The position numbers and the translations under genes were made by a program. This document shows positions 23,370-36,245 of a stretch of DNA of 64,000 bases, in pieces. The number at the start of each line of letters is the position of its first letter. Position 1 is the first letter of the stretch. The notes beneath the pieces are model-generated. The model saw only the letters and a list, made by a program, of their open reading frames with translations. It was not told the origin of the DNA and made no database searches. This stretch comes from Tenebrio molitor (Eukaryota; Arthropoda; Insecta; Coleoptera; Tenebrionidae): positions 17,484,001 through 17,548,000 of the forward strand of contig NC_091054.1 in the NCBI RefSeq assembly GCF_963966145.1. Direction: 5' to 3'.

Positions 23370-23769
23370 TACAGGTGTTTCTGAAATACGTGTGTTAATT
23401 TTAACCAGTGAAAGAACTCGCCAATTTATGAAATGTTTTTCTGCAACATTTTGTAAAATTCGTAAAAGTATTCCAAGATTTTTTGCGCCACGATTTTTAC
23501 CAAACGAGTCGTTTTGTGTGATTAACTAGTTTATATTTTTTGTAACCATGAGAATCTAAATTTTTATTATTTACTTTTTTATACATATAACAATGGAACT
23601 TTTTAACAAAGATCTCTTTCTATCACAACAGAAAATTTTCGCCCTTACCCATAGGCGGATATACACTTTGTATTGCTTTTTCGTAAAAATGTTATAGAGA
23701 AAAGTTACATGATTTGGCGCGGTCTTCCCCTGGTTAAAATTAACACACGTATTTCAGAAACACCCTGTA
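23370..23769. mobile_element. Mariner-type MITE, copy B
   Basis: Duplicate of 5455-5888 lacking 34 bp between short TTTG repeats, consistent with a small slippage or end-joining deletion. Confidence 0.85.
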
Positions 23770-25427
23770 TATTCGTATGAAGAAAAATACTATTAAAATT
23801 CGAAATTCAGAAAATAATAATAGTAATTTTTTTTTCTATAAATGACCATTCCTGACAAAAAAACTGGCATAAAGCGAACTTTCACAGTCACCAATCCAGA
23901 TTTTGTAAAATTATACCGCAAATAAGGAGACAATCGTCCAAAACATGTTGCACATCGTCTGGTAAGTATTCTATAGTTGATTCAAGTTGCAAAAAACCAC
24001 TTGTCATTTGCAACAGCATTTTTTCAATATTTCTGAACCAAATAAAGGCACAAAGGGACCAGAAAATCCTAGTTTGGATTCAATACAGGTGGTTGATAAT
24101 AGTATATTTAAGGGTTTAGTTAGTTTATTTTGATCCAAAATATGAATTCAGGTTCAAATGACATCACATTTAACACTGAAATTTACTTTCAATACCATCC
24201 CCAAATTCAATAATCACTAGAAACGATGCTATAAAATTTATCTTTGTGAAACTGCTCATTGACACCGAAAGTAAAAAAATTAAATTTTTTAACGTCCGTC
24301 AAAAAAAGTGCAAGTTTTTTCATTCGTTTGCGTTCATGAAATAAGTGATTTTTGAATCGGTCAAGAAGCGTTAAAAAAAGTGCCATAGCGGTCATTTTTG
24401 CACGCATTTTGCGTTAAAAAAAGTGCCGTAGCGTGTCATTTTTTAACGCAATTATAAAATTTTTCATACATAATTAGTAGTTTTTTTAACGAGTTCGTAT
24501 GTAAATTGGGATTTTTTTGGCATGATTGGGCCAATTTAAAACGCGAGTAAAACGAGCGTTTTAAAGGTCCACGGGTTCACACAGGAGACAATTTTCAAAT
24601 TTTGAGATTGTTGAAAAAATTGTTATCTAAATTTATTTCCACCTTCTAAGTAAATGACACTTTACAGGTATATATTTGTGGACACTAAGTAAATGGGTAA
24701 TTACAGGCAGAGCCCTGTAATAATTAACAGGCACGTAGAAGAGACCTGTAAAGACTTTACAAGGCTCATCAAAAAATAAATAATCAAAACTAATTAAATT
24801 ATTTTTTTTTAAGTTTATTACAAACACAAACAAATTTAACTATTAATTGTTGCAATTACATACGTTAATAATGCATTTTGAGCCGTTTCACAAGTCATTT
24901 TCATATCGCTTTCACAAAACTTCTGACAGTATTTTTGTTGTTTATCTCAACACCATGACGACGTAGGTATAATTGCCCCACCGCCTTTCATTACAAAATT
25001 CTTATTAACATAAATAACAATAAAAAACCAAATTTAAAGGCTGAAGGTGGAAATAAAAGTTTGTATGCAACTCGCTTAGCAATTAATCTTTACTGGGCTT
25101 ACTGGCTTATGGAGACTCGTTCCTTACGTCACTCGTCCAACAAGTGCCAGCGCGCCCGTAAAGATTAATTTACTAAGCTCGTCACATAAATAACTATTAC
25201 GGGCGCCAAAAAAATTTTATATGCAACTCGTTAGTAACGTATGTTTCTTTTTTTTTACTCGACGGATTGCAAATTTTCCTTCTCGTATAAAAAGTATTAC
25301 TTTACTCACTTGTTGCATAAATAACTATTTATTGTCCAATAGATAGTTGGAAATTTGTAACATCATTAGATTTTCAAATATTTTAGAAAATATTGGTAAT
25401 AAGGACACGGGACGGTAATTATTCTTG
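23770..25427. other. Gene-poor stretch, copy of 5889-7444
   Basis: Same small repeats and fold-back as in block A. No gene recognised. Confidence 0.45.
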
Positions 25428-25733
25428 TCATTTTGCATCGCCTTTCTTAAAAATTGGAATTATTAAAGATTTTTTCAAACAGTCAGGAAAAGAGTTCATA
25501 GAGAAATACTTACATAAATTGAGCAGCTTTGTCAATGGCATTATTAAAATGTTTTTAACCATCTTTATTAGTTCAGTGTTCAACCCGTAGATTTCCCTGC
25601 TTCTTTTGTTTTTTAAGTTGTCGATGCAGTCCCTTACTTCAATAAATGTTACTTGTTTAAAAGAAAAACCCTTTATACAATTGGTTTCTGTTAGCGGCAT
25701 TAGCTTGATGGGGTCTATTGGAGATGGAGCCAA
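25428..25733 (-). pseudogene. Jockey-like RT fragment, copy B
   Basis: Same protein as 7445-7852, but an extra T in the run at about 25432 shifts the frame after FKKGDAK. The YRPVSLL block therefore falls into another frame. Confidence 0.8.
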
Positions 25734-25862
25734 AAACGTTTATTTGTTCCCTACTTGTAAACATCAGTATATCAAGTATCTGTATTCACCCTGAAAATGT
25801 CTCTTAACTGGCTAGCATGTAAAATTATACTAGCAAGCATGTAAAATTTTACTGGCTAGCTT

Positions 25863-26331
25863 TACTTTACTTGATCACTTTAACGGATTTATTAGGGAAC
25901 CTAACACATTTCCAGAGTTTTTGGCCCATGGTATAACATATCTGAAACCAAAAGATTCCGATACTAAAAATCCATCAAAATATAGGCCAATCACATGTCT
26001 ACCTACAATTTATAAAATTATGACATATTGCATTAAAGTAATAATTTACGACCATTGTCAAAAATTAAATATACTTAATGAAGAACAAAAAGGTTGTGTT
26101 AAGGAGTGTTTTGGTTGTAAAGAACAACTCATAATAGATACGGTAATAATGGAACAAGCTAGAAAAAATAATAGAAATATTTGTACCGCATTCATAGACT
26201 ACAAAAAAGCCTATGATTCAGTACCACATTCATGGTTAATTAAAATTCTTAAAATTTATAAAATTAATTTGGATTTGATTAACTTTTTATCCCATGTTAT
26301 GACATTTTGGAAAACTACTTTAAATTTATTA
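25863..26331 (+). pseudogene. LINE RT palm fragment, block B-specific
   Basis: The open frame shows KYRPITCLPTIYKIMT (RT block 2), EEQKGCVKECFGCKEQLI, and AFIDYKKAYDSVPHSWL, whose aspartate is the first catalytic residue of the palm. It stops after FWKTTLNLL, well before YxDD, at a junction with GCGGCAAAAATG, which also occurs at 9988 in block A. It probably belongs to the family whose C-terminal part is at 34799-35640, judged by family resemblance. Confidence 0.8.
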
Positions 26332-26911
26332 GCGGCAAAAATGTAATAACATGGACATCGCCTACTTCGACTACAATCATTTAGAATAACCCTGTACATG
26401 TACTGAAATTTTTCTCAGGAAATAGCCTGCCAAAATATCCTCTCGTGCATGTCAAATTGTCTCATTATTTCCTCTCGTGCGCCTCGCGCCCTCCAGAGAA
26501 TTAAATTATCGACAATTTTACATGCACTCGGGACATTACTATTGATTATTTCATTCATCATCGTTTTCGACCAATCGTAAGGCTTTATTTTTTGGATTAC
26601 AGTGATAATTCGATAATTCGTCAAGAAGGTTTCTCAGATGTTTTCAACCCTATTGCTAAAGTAATAAAATACATACTGTTGTCAAATGGTACCTACTATT
26701 TAATTCATGAAATAATCAATCGAATTACACTCTAGCTCTTGAAATGATCTGTTTTAACACTCAAGCTCTCAAAAGGTAACCACTCGTGTCACTTTAACAT
26801 AATTAATACTGTCAAATTGATGCTCGTTGTTACCTAGGAGAACTTCCGTGTTAAAAATCGATCATTTCAGAGCTCTCGTGGAATTACAACCGAAAATTGA
26901 CAATCGATAAT

Positions 26912-27633
26912 CGGTGCGATTCTGATTTTTTTCGTCTAATTGCTAAGTAACAACATTGCTATCTCTGCAATGTTGTAACAATGTCGATAACCATAACGCA
27001 ATTTGAGCAATGTTTATTATTATTGCCGCAGTCCATCATGAACATCGTTATTTAATAAGCGTCGCCCATGCGCAGCTTACTTAGCTAGTGGACATTGCTC
27101 AAATCAAACGTCAAAGCCGCGTCGATTAATTTAAAAACTGATTCTTACCATTCTTCTGCTAACGGTAAAAAAAGGAACAAGAAGACTAATTTCCAGCAAA
27201 TGAAAATTATGGTCCAAACGTTGGAGAACGAGCATATTTTAGTAAGTTTTAATTTATTTTAATTTCTTATCAATTTATATTCTAATCTCAATCTGGCCTT
27301 GAAACCACAATAGAACTTCGTAATAGCAAAAAAGTACATACAATGTATTATTCAATTATTTGACCTATATATGTATTACACTTACTGATTCTCAACATTT
27401 TCCACGTTATTTTGAAAATGCATAAGAAAATTTGCTCATCTTTCAAATTAGCAACATGATTTGTCACACGTTTATATAACAATCTTCATAACCATGATTG
27501 TTAGAAAAAGTGGTTATGATTTGGCAAACTAGAATAGCATTTTTTGACAAGACTCTTTATATAATCAGAAAATGTTTACATAATAATTTCTGGTATTGCT
27601 AAGGGATAACCATGTTGAATTAGAATCGCACCG
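26912..27633 (+). mobile_element. PIF/Harbinger-like remnant, copy B
   Basis: Same CGGTGCGATTCT inverted ends as 10569-11348, with about 57 bp less in the interior. It keeps the Myb/SANT-like reading frame with GKKRNKKTNFQQM. Confidence 0.5.
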
Positions 27634-27680
27634 AATATGACTTTTAACTTAAAAATATTGCTGATACAAAAATACTCAAA

Positions 27681-30600
27681 TTATTTTTTTCTAGGTTTAA
27701 GACTTACTCCGTAGCCATCCTTACTAGCAATTATTACGTTGATAAGAAGTTTAATACTTTCTACAGATTTGTATTGAGTTGAAATAATTCGGAAATTTCT
27801 GATGACATTTGATAAAGAAACTTTCATTGACATCATGGCAAATGACATCCCTGAAAAGATAAAGAATTTAAATCACGAAAAATTTGAATGGAAAATATTT
27901 TACCAATACAATTTCTCGGAGGAATGCTAAAGGGCATAAACGAATAACGAGGTCTTTTTTCAATTTCCTCTGGCAGAAATCTGTCAGGATCAAATTTTAG
28001 TGGATCTGGCCAATGTATGGGATTCCTATGTATAAAATGTATAGGAATTATTAATTCGCTACCTTCGGGGATGACAATGTCACCTACAACTTATTCAGTA
28101 CAGTTCGGCAGTTAAAGGCGTCGTAAACTTACCTACGTATTTTAATATCTTCCTGAACCTGTCTCAATAGAATAGGGGCTATGGGAAATAATCTCAGGGT
28201 TTCTTTGATAACACGTTCCAAATAGTCCATTCGAGTTAAATCATCTAACGTAGGATCTCTGTCGGTATTTCCAAAGATGTCGCTCATCTCTTTGTAAAGT
28301 TTTTCTTGAATGTCTTGGTGCATGGCTAACATTATAGTGGCAAAACTTAATGTGATAGCTGTTGTGTCGCTGCCTGTTGCAATCATCGTTTGTGTTTCTT
28401 CCATCATTTCCTCGTCGGTCCATTTACCCTCTTCTTCGGTAGCTTTTATTAAGTTACTTAAATAATTTTTATCATTACTACTATCGCCAACTTCATTCTT
28501 ATTAGACATCTTTTTTCTTTCAAGAATCTAAAAGTAATTCATTGAATAAATAAATTATTAAAACGTCATTTGTACTTGCCTTTCTGACGTAAGCATAAAT
28601 CATTCCACAAAGTTGATCCAATCTTTTCTCATATCCAACCAATCTCCACACAAGATTAATTTGTAGAATGGGATTAAGGAAACGTTTCCCTATGTCAGAG
28701 GCGAATCTAAAACAATTAAGTTAAAACTCTGTGGACAATTATGGTTTATTTAGTTTACTCAGCAATCCACGACAAATATTCGTTTTGATGATTGAGATCG
28801 GCCGAATCTACCCCCATACATGTGTCTACAATAATAATACTTTAGAACAAATTTTCTTGTGATATTAATAATAATTGCACAATGCTAACTAACCACAAAT
28901 AATTTTAAATGAAGATTCGTAATATCGTAGAAAGATGTTTGTTTCACAATTAATGTAGTTCTTTTTTAGGTTAACGATTAATTCATTTGAACGTCCCACA
29001 AAAATGTCAAAATATGAATTCAAAATGGTTTGATTAAATGTTTGATTAATTATTTTTCTATGGGCTCTCCATGTTGAAACTGAAACAGAATTAACATTTT
29101 GACAAAAATATTAAAATGTACAGTTGCGGCCGTTGGAATCTCAGACAGGAAAGATTTAAACACTCTGTATAAATTCTGAAATTTGATTAGCGTAAACAGG
29201 GTTTTCATCAAGGATTATAAAGTCAGTGTCAGTATTTGACATATTAGGTCAGAATCGCGCGTAACTTTTGAAATGCCGCAATTATCTGATTTGCAAAAAT
29301 GTGTTAGACTGAGGGACGGTGTGAGTATAAGAGCCATTCCGAGAGAAATTAATGTGGATAATGTTTGAGTGACATTTTGAGAAACGTCACTTTCAATACC
29401 ATTTACAAAGCCAAAAGTTTGGCGTTGTCAAAATGTCTTAGTTTTCAACGGCCGCAACTGTACATATACTCGTATGTACAGTTAATTTCAAAATTATCGA
29501 GTACACCTCAAAAATCGATTTGTTACAGTTTTTTCCACATGTAAAGAGGCCTTTTTGAAATTTGAGCGTCATATTTTTTATATGGGTTAGGTAAGTTTGA
29601 CAACATAAAATGTCGCTGATATTTTAGAACAATTTTAGTGTTCTAAAATATCATATCAATATCAATATTGTCTGTTCTACCCTCTGCATGGTGCCCTTCG
29701 CGATGTTATTATACTGGGCAACCCTCCGGATCGACCACCAATTTGGAAAGAATGAGCACTTTCGCGTTTTCGGTTAGACTAAGCATTTTGTTTGTCAAAA
29801 TTGACATTGATCATTGACAAAAAATTTAAGTGCATTTGACACTGTAAAAAATTAGGTATACTGTATAATTTTGAAATTAACTGTACCTATATAAACAGTG
29901 AGCGGCAAAAGTATGGAATAAATTCATTAGAAATTAAACAAATTTAAAAAAAAAAAATCTTTGGGCAGGTCAATTTTAGTTTATAAAAATACATATTTTA
30001 ATATAAAATAAAATTCCAAGCAGTCATTTGTTTTCGAGTTATGACGTCATCGATAGTTTTTTTAAATAGAAACCCCATATTTTTGTTCTTGATTCTAATA
30101 GGCCTTTTAATTGTCTAAACGCCAGTATAAAAATTTTGTTATCTTACATAAGGAAATTAAAAAAAAAATAAAATAAAGTTGCACTCAATCAAAATTAAAA
30201 TTTCTATACGTTGTGTTTCTGATAAATGATTCATTTTCGAAAACGTTTTGTAAAACAAATAACACATACGAATGAAATTGACAGTAACATTTGACTGTTT
30301 GATTTACCTACTTGATTTTTTGACTTGTTTTTGTTCTTTATAAAATTTAATTTTTCCAACTTTATTTTTTTTTTCTCAAAAATTTCCTTATGTAAGATAA
30401 CAAAATTTTTATACTGTCATTTAAACAATTAAAAGAGATATCAGAATCAAGAAAAAAAATAGGGGGTTTCCATTTAAAAAAACGATCGATGACGTCATAA
30501 CTAGAAAACAAATGACTGCTTGGAATTTTCTTTGGTACTAAAATATGTATTTTTATAAACTAAAATTGACCTGTCCAAAGATTTTTTTGAAAAAAATTTT

Positions 30601-31622
30601 GTTTAATTTTTAAGGAATTTATTCCATACTTTTGCCGCTCACTGTACAGTTGGCTTCAAAAAAAACGCGAAATGAAATTTGACCTAATATAAACTGAATA
30701 TTTTATTTGTCAATTTATGTCTGTTTGACAGTAGTATTTCTGACACATAAGTGCAGTTTTTTAACCTAAATTCTAAAAGGCCGTTTCAAACTATAAAAAT
30801 GTAATAAAATTTGGCAGAACTTTTTCTGACAGTTCCCGTTTTTTTTTTGAAGCCAACCGTACAACCTAATTTTGAAAAGTTGTTGAAATGTTTGACGCAG
30901 TAGATATTTATTTAAAATGCATAGGTTCAGAACTAATTTTTATATTTTTAAATTTTATATTTTGAATAGTTGCAATTAAATATTTTTACAATAAATGAAA
31001 AATAAATTTTACTTTTGTCTGCCGTTATCGTTCACTTTACTAATAATTTGCATCAATTTCTATTTAAAGAGAATTTAATAACTTTAAAAACTCCAAAGTA
31101 ACATCAAATGTTTTAAAAAAGTTACATTTAAGTACTCTCTTACAGTAGGTACCAAATTATGTTACTAATAAATTACGTACTTGGTGCAGTTAGTATTCCA
31201 TTACCAAATACCGGGCCAAGTAAATTGTACCACGACCCTTTAGCAAGACATTGCTTCAGAACATATTCTACAACATCTGAATCGGAAACTATAATGAATA
31301 AATAGGGACCCAACCAGATTTTTCCAATTGGTGCATATTTCTCCGCAACTTCCATTGATTTAAGAAACCAATCTTACAAGAAAAGTTGGTTAGGTATATA
31401 TTTTCTATACTTTCACATTGTTTTACCATCTGGACCTTTGCTGAATAGATGAATGCTTCCCAAAAATGGTAAAGCAAAAGGTCCCTTCAACTTTGCAGTA
31501 TGATAGTACAATTTTCTTCTTTTCCAACAATAATTAATAATAAACAACACTAACACAACTGATGATAAATGAAACAGAACACTACTGACATTCAAATTAT
31601 TTTCCTTCATGACGATATTCAT
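27681..31622 (-). CDS. Cytochrome P450, CYP4 clan, gene 2
   Basis: Near-identical paralogue of gene 1 with the same predicted role as an ER-anchored monooxygenase. Exons in coding order: 31622-31427, 31372-31181, 29079-28894, 28825-28759, 28706-28580, 28527-28137, 28083-27904, 27850-27681. They total 1509 nt, or 502 residues, with no stop. Differences from gene 1 are few, for example NNLNVSS near the start and GVSLKP near the end. It has the same proline heme loop FSIPPRNCIG, the same GC-AG intron 5 and the same donor conflict at intron 6. Intron 2 is 2101 bp and holds the same four elements as gene 1. Both copies appear functional on paper; transcription cannot be judged. Confidence 0.93.
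29119..29462. mobile_element. MITE in intron 2 of gene 2 (copy of 12834-13177)
   Basis: Same TIRs TACAGTTGCGGCCGTTG and the same transposase-start remnant. Confidence 0.85.
29477..29885. mobile_element. MITE in intron 2 of gene 2 (copy of 13192-13572)
   Basis: Same TIRs TACAGTTAATTTC. About 28 bp longer than copy A, with an extra inverted stretch around TTTTAGTGTTCTAAAAT. Confidence 0.85.
29895..30645. mobile_element. Long-TIR fold-back in intron 2 of gene 2
   Basis: Duplicate of 13582-14320. The left arm keeps CCAAGCAGTCATTTG, part of which copy A has lost, so the arms match better here. Confidence 0.85.
30645..30861. mobile_element. MITE in intron 2 of gene 2 (copy of 14320-14536)
   Basis: Same TACAGTTGGCTTC ends. 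Confidence 0.8.
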
Positions 31623-31701
31623 TTATTTAAATCAAAGTTAAAATCTGTTTTACGTCTGAAGTCACTATGAAACGAAATATGTTTTTAGAAGTAACCACTA
31701 A

Positions 31702-31709
31702 TTTATATA
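31702..31709 (-). promoter_or_regulatory. Candidate TATA box of gene 2
   Basis: TATATAAA on the minus strand about 80 bp upstream of the ATG, conserved with gene 3. The transcription start would fall near 31675. Inference from spacing only. Confidence 0.45.
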
Positions 31710-32355
31710 TTCGCAAAAAGAACAAGAATCAAGTATTTAGTTAGAGGTCAACAGCATCCATGATTCGGACAGTTTTTCGGTGTAAGCATGCCAAGGAGAA
31801 ATAAAACAAAATATTAGAAATTGTAATAGTAAACATTTCTCTAGACGGTAATAATTAACGTACAGGGTGGCCCAAGAAAAAGTATCCACCTGGATTATCT
31901 TGAAAACTACAGACTTCGGGGAAAAATTTCGAAACAGGTTGATTTTGACATCGCAAGGGACACATAATATTGACGAACCCAGCGGCCCAACGTCGTCTCT
32001 CGGTCTAGCTTATGAAGTTATAACCCTCTTGCAGGATGAAATTGTACATCATTTTAAATCATTTTAAATTCTCTTGATAAGAATATCAACATTTTTTAGT
32101 TTTACCTGATATTATTGCATAAAGTACACTGTGAAGTGTGGCCAAGTGATATTTCATTTTGAAACAATTTAAATTCTCTTTACAATATTTAGTACCATCA
32201 TTATTTTATTGCTGTTTATGTAGCGTCAGTAAATAGAATGCTGATGATTGAAATGTAAATGATTTTCATCTGTGCCTATTATTTACTGTAAGTACTTCAA
32301 ATTGTTAGAAGCGAACTGAAAATTTAATAATGTTACCTAAATAGTAAATAAATTG

Positions 32356-33052
32356 TAAAGTCCATTCAAAAATCAAAAAACCACCAACGTCGCATTTTCT
32401 TCTACAATTACTATCGGCAACGCTGTTTAGTGTAAAATTTGGTGAGAATTGTAATTTTGAGGTTAAGTGTTTATAAAATGTCTTGTTTTTGTGGTCACGT
32501 TTCTAACATTAATATCACCATCACCGTTATTGTGAACGGTTGAACGTTTCACCAATGTTCTGAAGATTAACACTCTGGCTAACACTAACATTAACATTAC
32601 CATTAACACTATTGTGACAGATACATTACTCAAGTTCGAAAAATCACTTTAGCTTAGTTGCAATGTTTGCAATAGCTTCAAAATTTATGAAAGCATTTTT
32701 TAAAATGAAATTACAAATAAACCAATAATCAAAATGGAATATTTATTTTACTTGTTGAATTATGTGTTCTTAATACTATTTATTGAGGTTAAGTGTTTAT
32801 AAAATGTCTTGTTTTTGTGGTCACGTTTAAGTAATAACACTAAAAATCAATAAATAAATGAAACGTGCTGCTAATAAAACAATATGTATGAACGAAGTTC
32901 AAAGCAACTGAATTTTATTTTGAATCAAATAAATGTCATAATTTATAGTTACTCGTACCAACATAGTATGAAAAAATATCTACCTAGGGTTTTTAAAATT
33001 TTACTAACCTAAAGCAACAGGTGGTGTTTTTTTGATTTTTGAATGGACTTTA
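32356..33052. mobile_element. 697-bp MITE-like insertion
   Basis: The ends AAAGTCCATTCAAAAATC are inverted and bounded by TA. A direct repeat of about 44 bp starting GAGGTTAAGTGTTTATAAAA lies inside at about 32458 and 32785. Block A lacks the whole element. Confidence 0.8.
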
Positions 33053-33053
33053 G

Positions 33054-33299
33054 TACCGGGTGAGCAGCAATAACTGTTTTAGTTGGCAATAACAAATTTT
33101 ACATGAAATTTTCAAGACTGTGAATTGTACCTATTTCAGTTGGTTTTATTGACATTACTGACAGGTGGCATACATTTAAAATGTAAACGTCTTGGCTCTT
33201 GTAATCTTTTATTAATAAAATGGTTTTCTCGTTGGAACATGACATAAAATTCACCGGAATTTATTGCCAACTCAAACAGTAATTGTTGCTCACCCGGTA
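33054..33299. mobile_element. 246-bp MITE
   Basis: TIRs of about 37 bp: TACCGGGTGAGCAGCAATAA on the left and TACCGGGTGAGCAACAATTA inverted from the right. It sits directly after the previous element and is absent from block A. Confidence 0.85.
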
Positions 33300-33794
33300 T
33301 AATGATTGAGAGAAATTTGTTGAGTTGTCACTCCCGAATAATTGGTACTGCTAGTCACTTGTCAAAGAGTTGTCTGTTGATTCGTTTGCAAACCGAACAA
33401 AAATTATTTCAATCATTAAAAGCCACTCGGTAGTTCGTGAGACAGTGGCCACCTTGTCAAGTTGCATTGTTGAATTTATCACTGACACGTGTGCCTTAAG
33501 AAATGAAAATTGACCTATTTTTGCGTTTGTCATGTAAATTTGGAATTTTCAGAATAATACGGGTGAATAATTTACTTTGGGTCACTCGGTATAATGATTT
33601 GAGCAGATTCTTAAAATTCAAATTTAAATCATAATTATTCCAGTTTCTTGCATATTTAATTTTTTCTTATAGGTATTTGTCCTACATTCTCCAACAAGTA
33701 AATATAATAATTATGCAATAATTTTGCAACAACGAAGTAAAAAATTGGAATCGTTCTTGAAAACTACTTTACGAAGGAATTTAATGAACTAGTC

Positions 33795-34798
33795 TCAATT
33801 GCTCTTATTTCAGTGAATTTATATTATTTGCATCAGCAGAGAGCTAAGGCTTAAAATAGTATATTAAAGTGTAAGTGAATAAAAAAATCTTTTTGGCCTT
33901 CTGTGATGGAAACTTTGCAAACACGCACTGTTCGCGTCACATGAAACTTTGTTTTTACAGCGACTGCGCGACGGTGAATTTTTCCCACATACTATGCGGC
34001 AAAGTAAATAATCCTTGTTTTTAACCTTTAAGAAACGTAGAAGAAATACACAATTTTAACTTAATGAAGCTGAGTTTCAGGAGAACAATATGTATACATT
34101 TTGAATTCAATTAGTTTAGAAAATAAAATCCAAAAGAAATTAAAATAGTAGCGCCATCTGTCGGTTCTGCCTTACATTTGACAATTCTTGGGTGCGTTCC
34201 ATTAAAATTCGAAAAGTAGTATTTGTTTTTAACATTTTAAATTAAAGAACGTCGGCCAAAAAGCATTATACATACCTTGTGTGTGAAAAATTTTGCAGCG
34301 CTTAGTTTATGAAAGACTGTAAACAGCTACTAAACCACGCGCGATTTTTCGGGCACGACGGCGCAGCCGGAGTGTTCGAAATAGAGCAAGTGTTTTAAAG
34401 ACCAGTTATCTACGAATACTTTACGCCGTTTTTTTTATTGGTACACTTTGAAATCGTAAATATTACAAAAAATAGAAATAAGAACGTGAATACATTAGTG
34501 ATGTGACATGAATATACCTTTCGTTGTCATGGAAAATGAAAAAAACCAAAATTAATTTCCAATCTGTCACTTAATCTCAACTATATTATTCACATTCATT
34601 TAAAAGATTAACACTGTTGAATATTTGATTAAAGCTTTTGAAACGTTTGTTAGTAGTATTTTATTTGACCTTACAAGGTACTCCTGTCAGATCAATTACT
34701 CTATCCCACCTCCACCCGGCGGCACGGCAATTTTGCCGGAGTACATACACTATTACGGATATTACTATCAAGTAATAGTGCAGTGCTTATCAACATAA
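33795..34798. other. Unrecognised spacer after block B
   Basis: AT-rich, no convincing gene or element boundary found. Confidence 0.4.
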
Positions 34799-35640
34799 TT
34801 ACCGGCGTCTTGCCTCCACATTTTGACTTTGTTGTGTATTATGTTCTGTGTCAATGTTAAGGAACTTCCTCACGATGTGACATGAGTATAATAATATACC
34901 TTTTTGAATTTCAACTACCAATGTGTTATCTAAATCCAGAATTTTTAAATTTTTAAAAAGAGATTGCGGTACTATTCCCGTTGCTGAAATTACAAGTGGT
35001 AAAATCGAAATTTTTTCTAAACACCAAAGATTTCTCATAGCAACGGACAGCTCTAAATATTTATTAATTTTTGTGTTATATGTCTGTGTTATATTATGTG
35101 AATTTGGAACAGCTATATCTAAAAGATATGCTTGCTTTTGTTGTTTATTTAAAATTATAATGTCTGGTCTGTTATGCTTAATATGAATGTCAGTTAAAAT
35201 TGTTCTATCAAAATATAACTTGTAACTGTCATTTTCCAAACAACTTTCTGGTGTATAACTATAATGTGGTTGTGTATTCTTTAATAAATTGAATTTAACA
35301 GCTAAATTCATGTGTATAATTTTAGCGAATATATCGTGTCGTTTTTTATATTCGCTTTGAGCCAAAACGGTGCAAGAAGAAATAAGGTGTTCAATAGTTT
35401 CCCCTTCAGTTCCGCAAATCCTACATTTATCAATTATCGATTGTAAACCGCATATGTGTTTTTTATAATTTCTTGTATTTATAACACGATCTTGTATTGC
35501 AAATATAAAACCCTCCGTCTCAGGGTGAATATTTAATTTCTTAAGCCATGCATGAGAGGCCTGAATATTAACTTCTGGTTGTTCCAGTTCTTTAAAGTAT
35601 CTCCCATGTAAAGACTTCTGTTTAATAAGTTAATATTAGA
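34799..35640 (-). pseudogene. LINE C-terminal region (RLE-type family 2)
   Basis: A 188-residue open frame (34799-35365) continues upstream without a methionine to about 35640. Upstream it reads ASHAWLKKLNIHPETEGF, then a CRICG...EHLISSC knuckle (C-x2-C...H-x4-C). It is followed by NRPDIIILN and YLLDIAVPNSHNI, which resemble the PD...D core of a restriction-like endonuclease. This is the end of a retrotransposon polymerase of the R2/R4 type; the RT part is absent here. The RT fragment at 25863-26331 probably belongs to the same family. The 5' truncation is typical of LINE insertions. Confidence 0.75.
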
Positions 35641-36245
35641 CTTCACGTTTCTCCGGTCCTCTCGGATTGTTGATGATATGATGATGCCATGGAAACTTTA
35701 AAAAACGGGCGTTTTTAAAAGTTCGATTTATACACGCTCAGGTGTGTTTTAAATGAACAAAATAGCTTACCAATAAAAAAAACTTTGTTTTAGCAGGGCG
35801 CGTCTTCACATGGACGACAAAAGGTTTTTAAGACTTACTGCCTTGACCTTACAGGTCGCCAAATTTATTACGAATACAAAATGTGCCACTCTTTTAGCAA
35901 AAATCATACAGTGTAAATTTGTACTGGAAACCACGACAAATAGCTATTTATTATACAAGTGTCTTATTTGCTGTTAAGGCACGAGTATAATACATACCGG
36001 GTGTCCCAGAATAAACGCCCTTCCCATGAAGGAGTCGTAGTTTATTAACAATTAAATCAGAATCTTCAAAAAAAATGGGCCAGGTTATCATAGTTTAGAA
36101 ACTACACAGTAGTAAATTTGACCAATAAGAGATCCGATTTAAAAAAGAAAAAATATATGTCCGTATTGCTTTAACAAATGTATTTTTAAGTAAAATAGTA
36201 ACAATCTATGTTGAATGATTTTTTTTTACACTGACGTTTGTCATT

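Larger units (their letters stand above)
31861..33591. mobile_element. TIR element upstream of gene 2, with nested insertions
   Basis: Left end TACAGGGTGGCCCAAG and inverted right end TACCGAGTGACCCAAAG. Orthologous to 15535-16547 but enlarged by two later insertions at 32356-33052 and 33054-33299. Confidence 0.75.
17845..33794. repeat. Segmental duplication block B
   Basis: This is the second copy of block A and carries P450 gene 2. Homology is near-perfect to 25860, is interrupted by a replaced segment at 25861-26331, then resumes through the P450 gene. It ends at about 33794, the same sequence point where A (16772) and C (54990) stop. B carries extra MITE insertions at 32356-33299 that A lacks. 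Confidence 0.95.

Noticed and set aside
34923..35186. Plus-strand ORF of 87 codons
   Set aside because: It is antisense to the RLE-like LINE frame.
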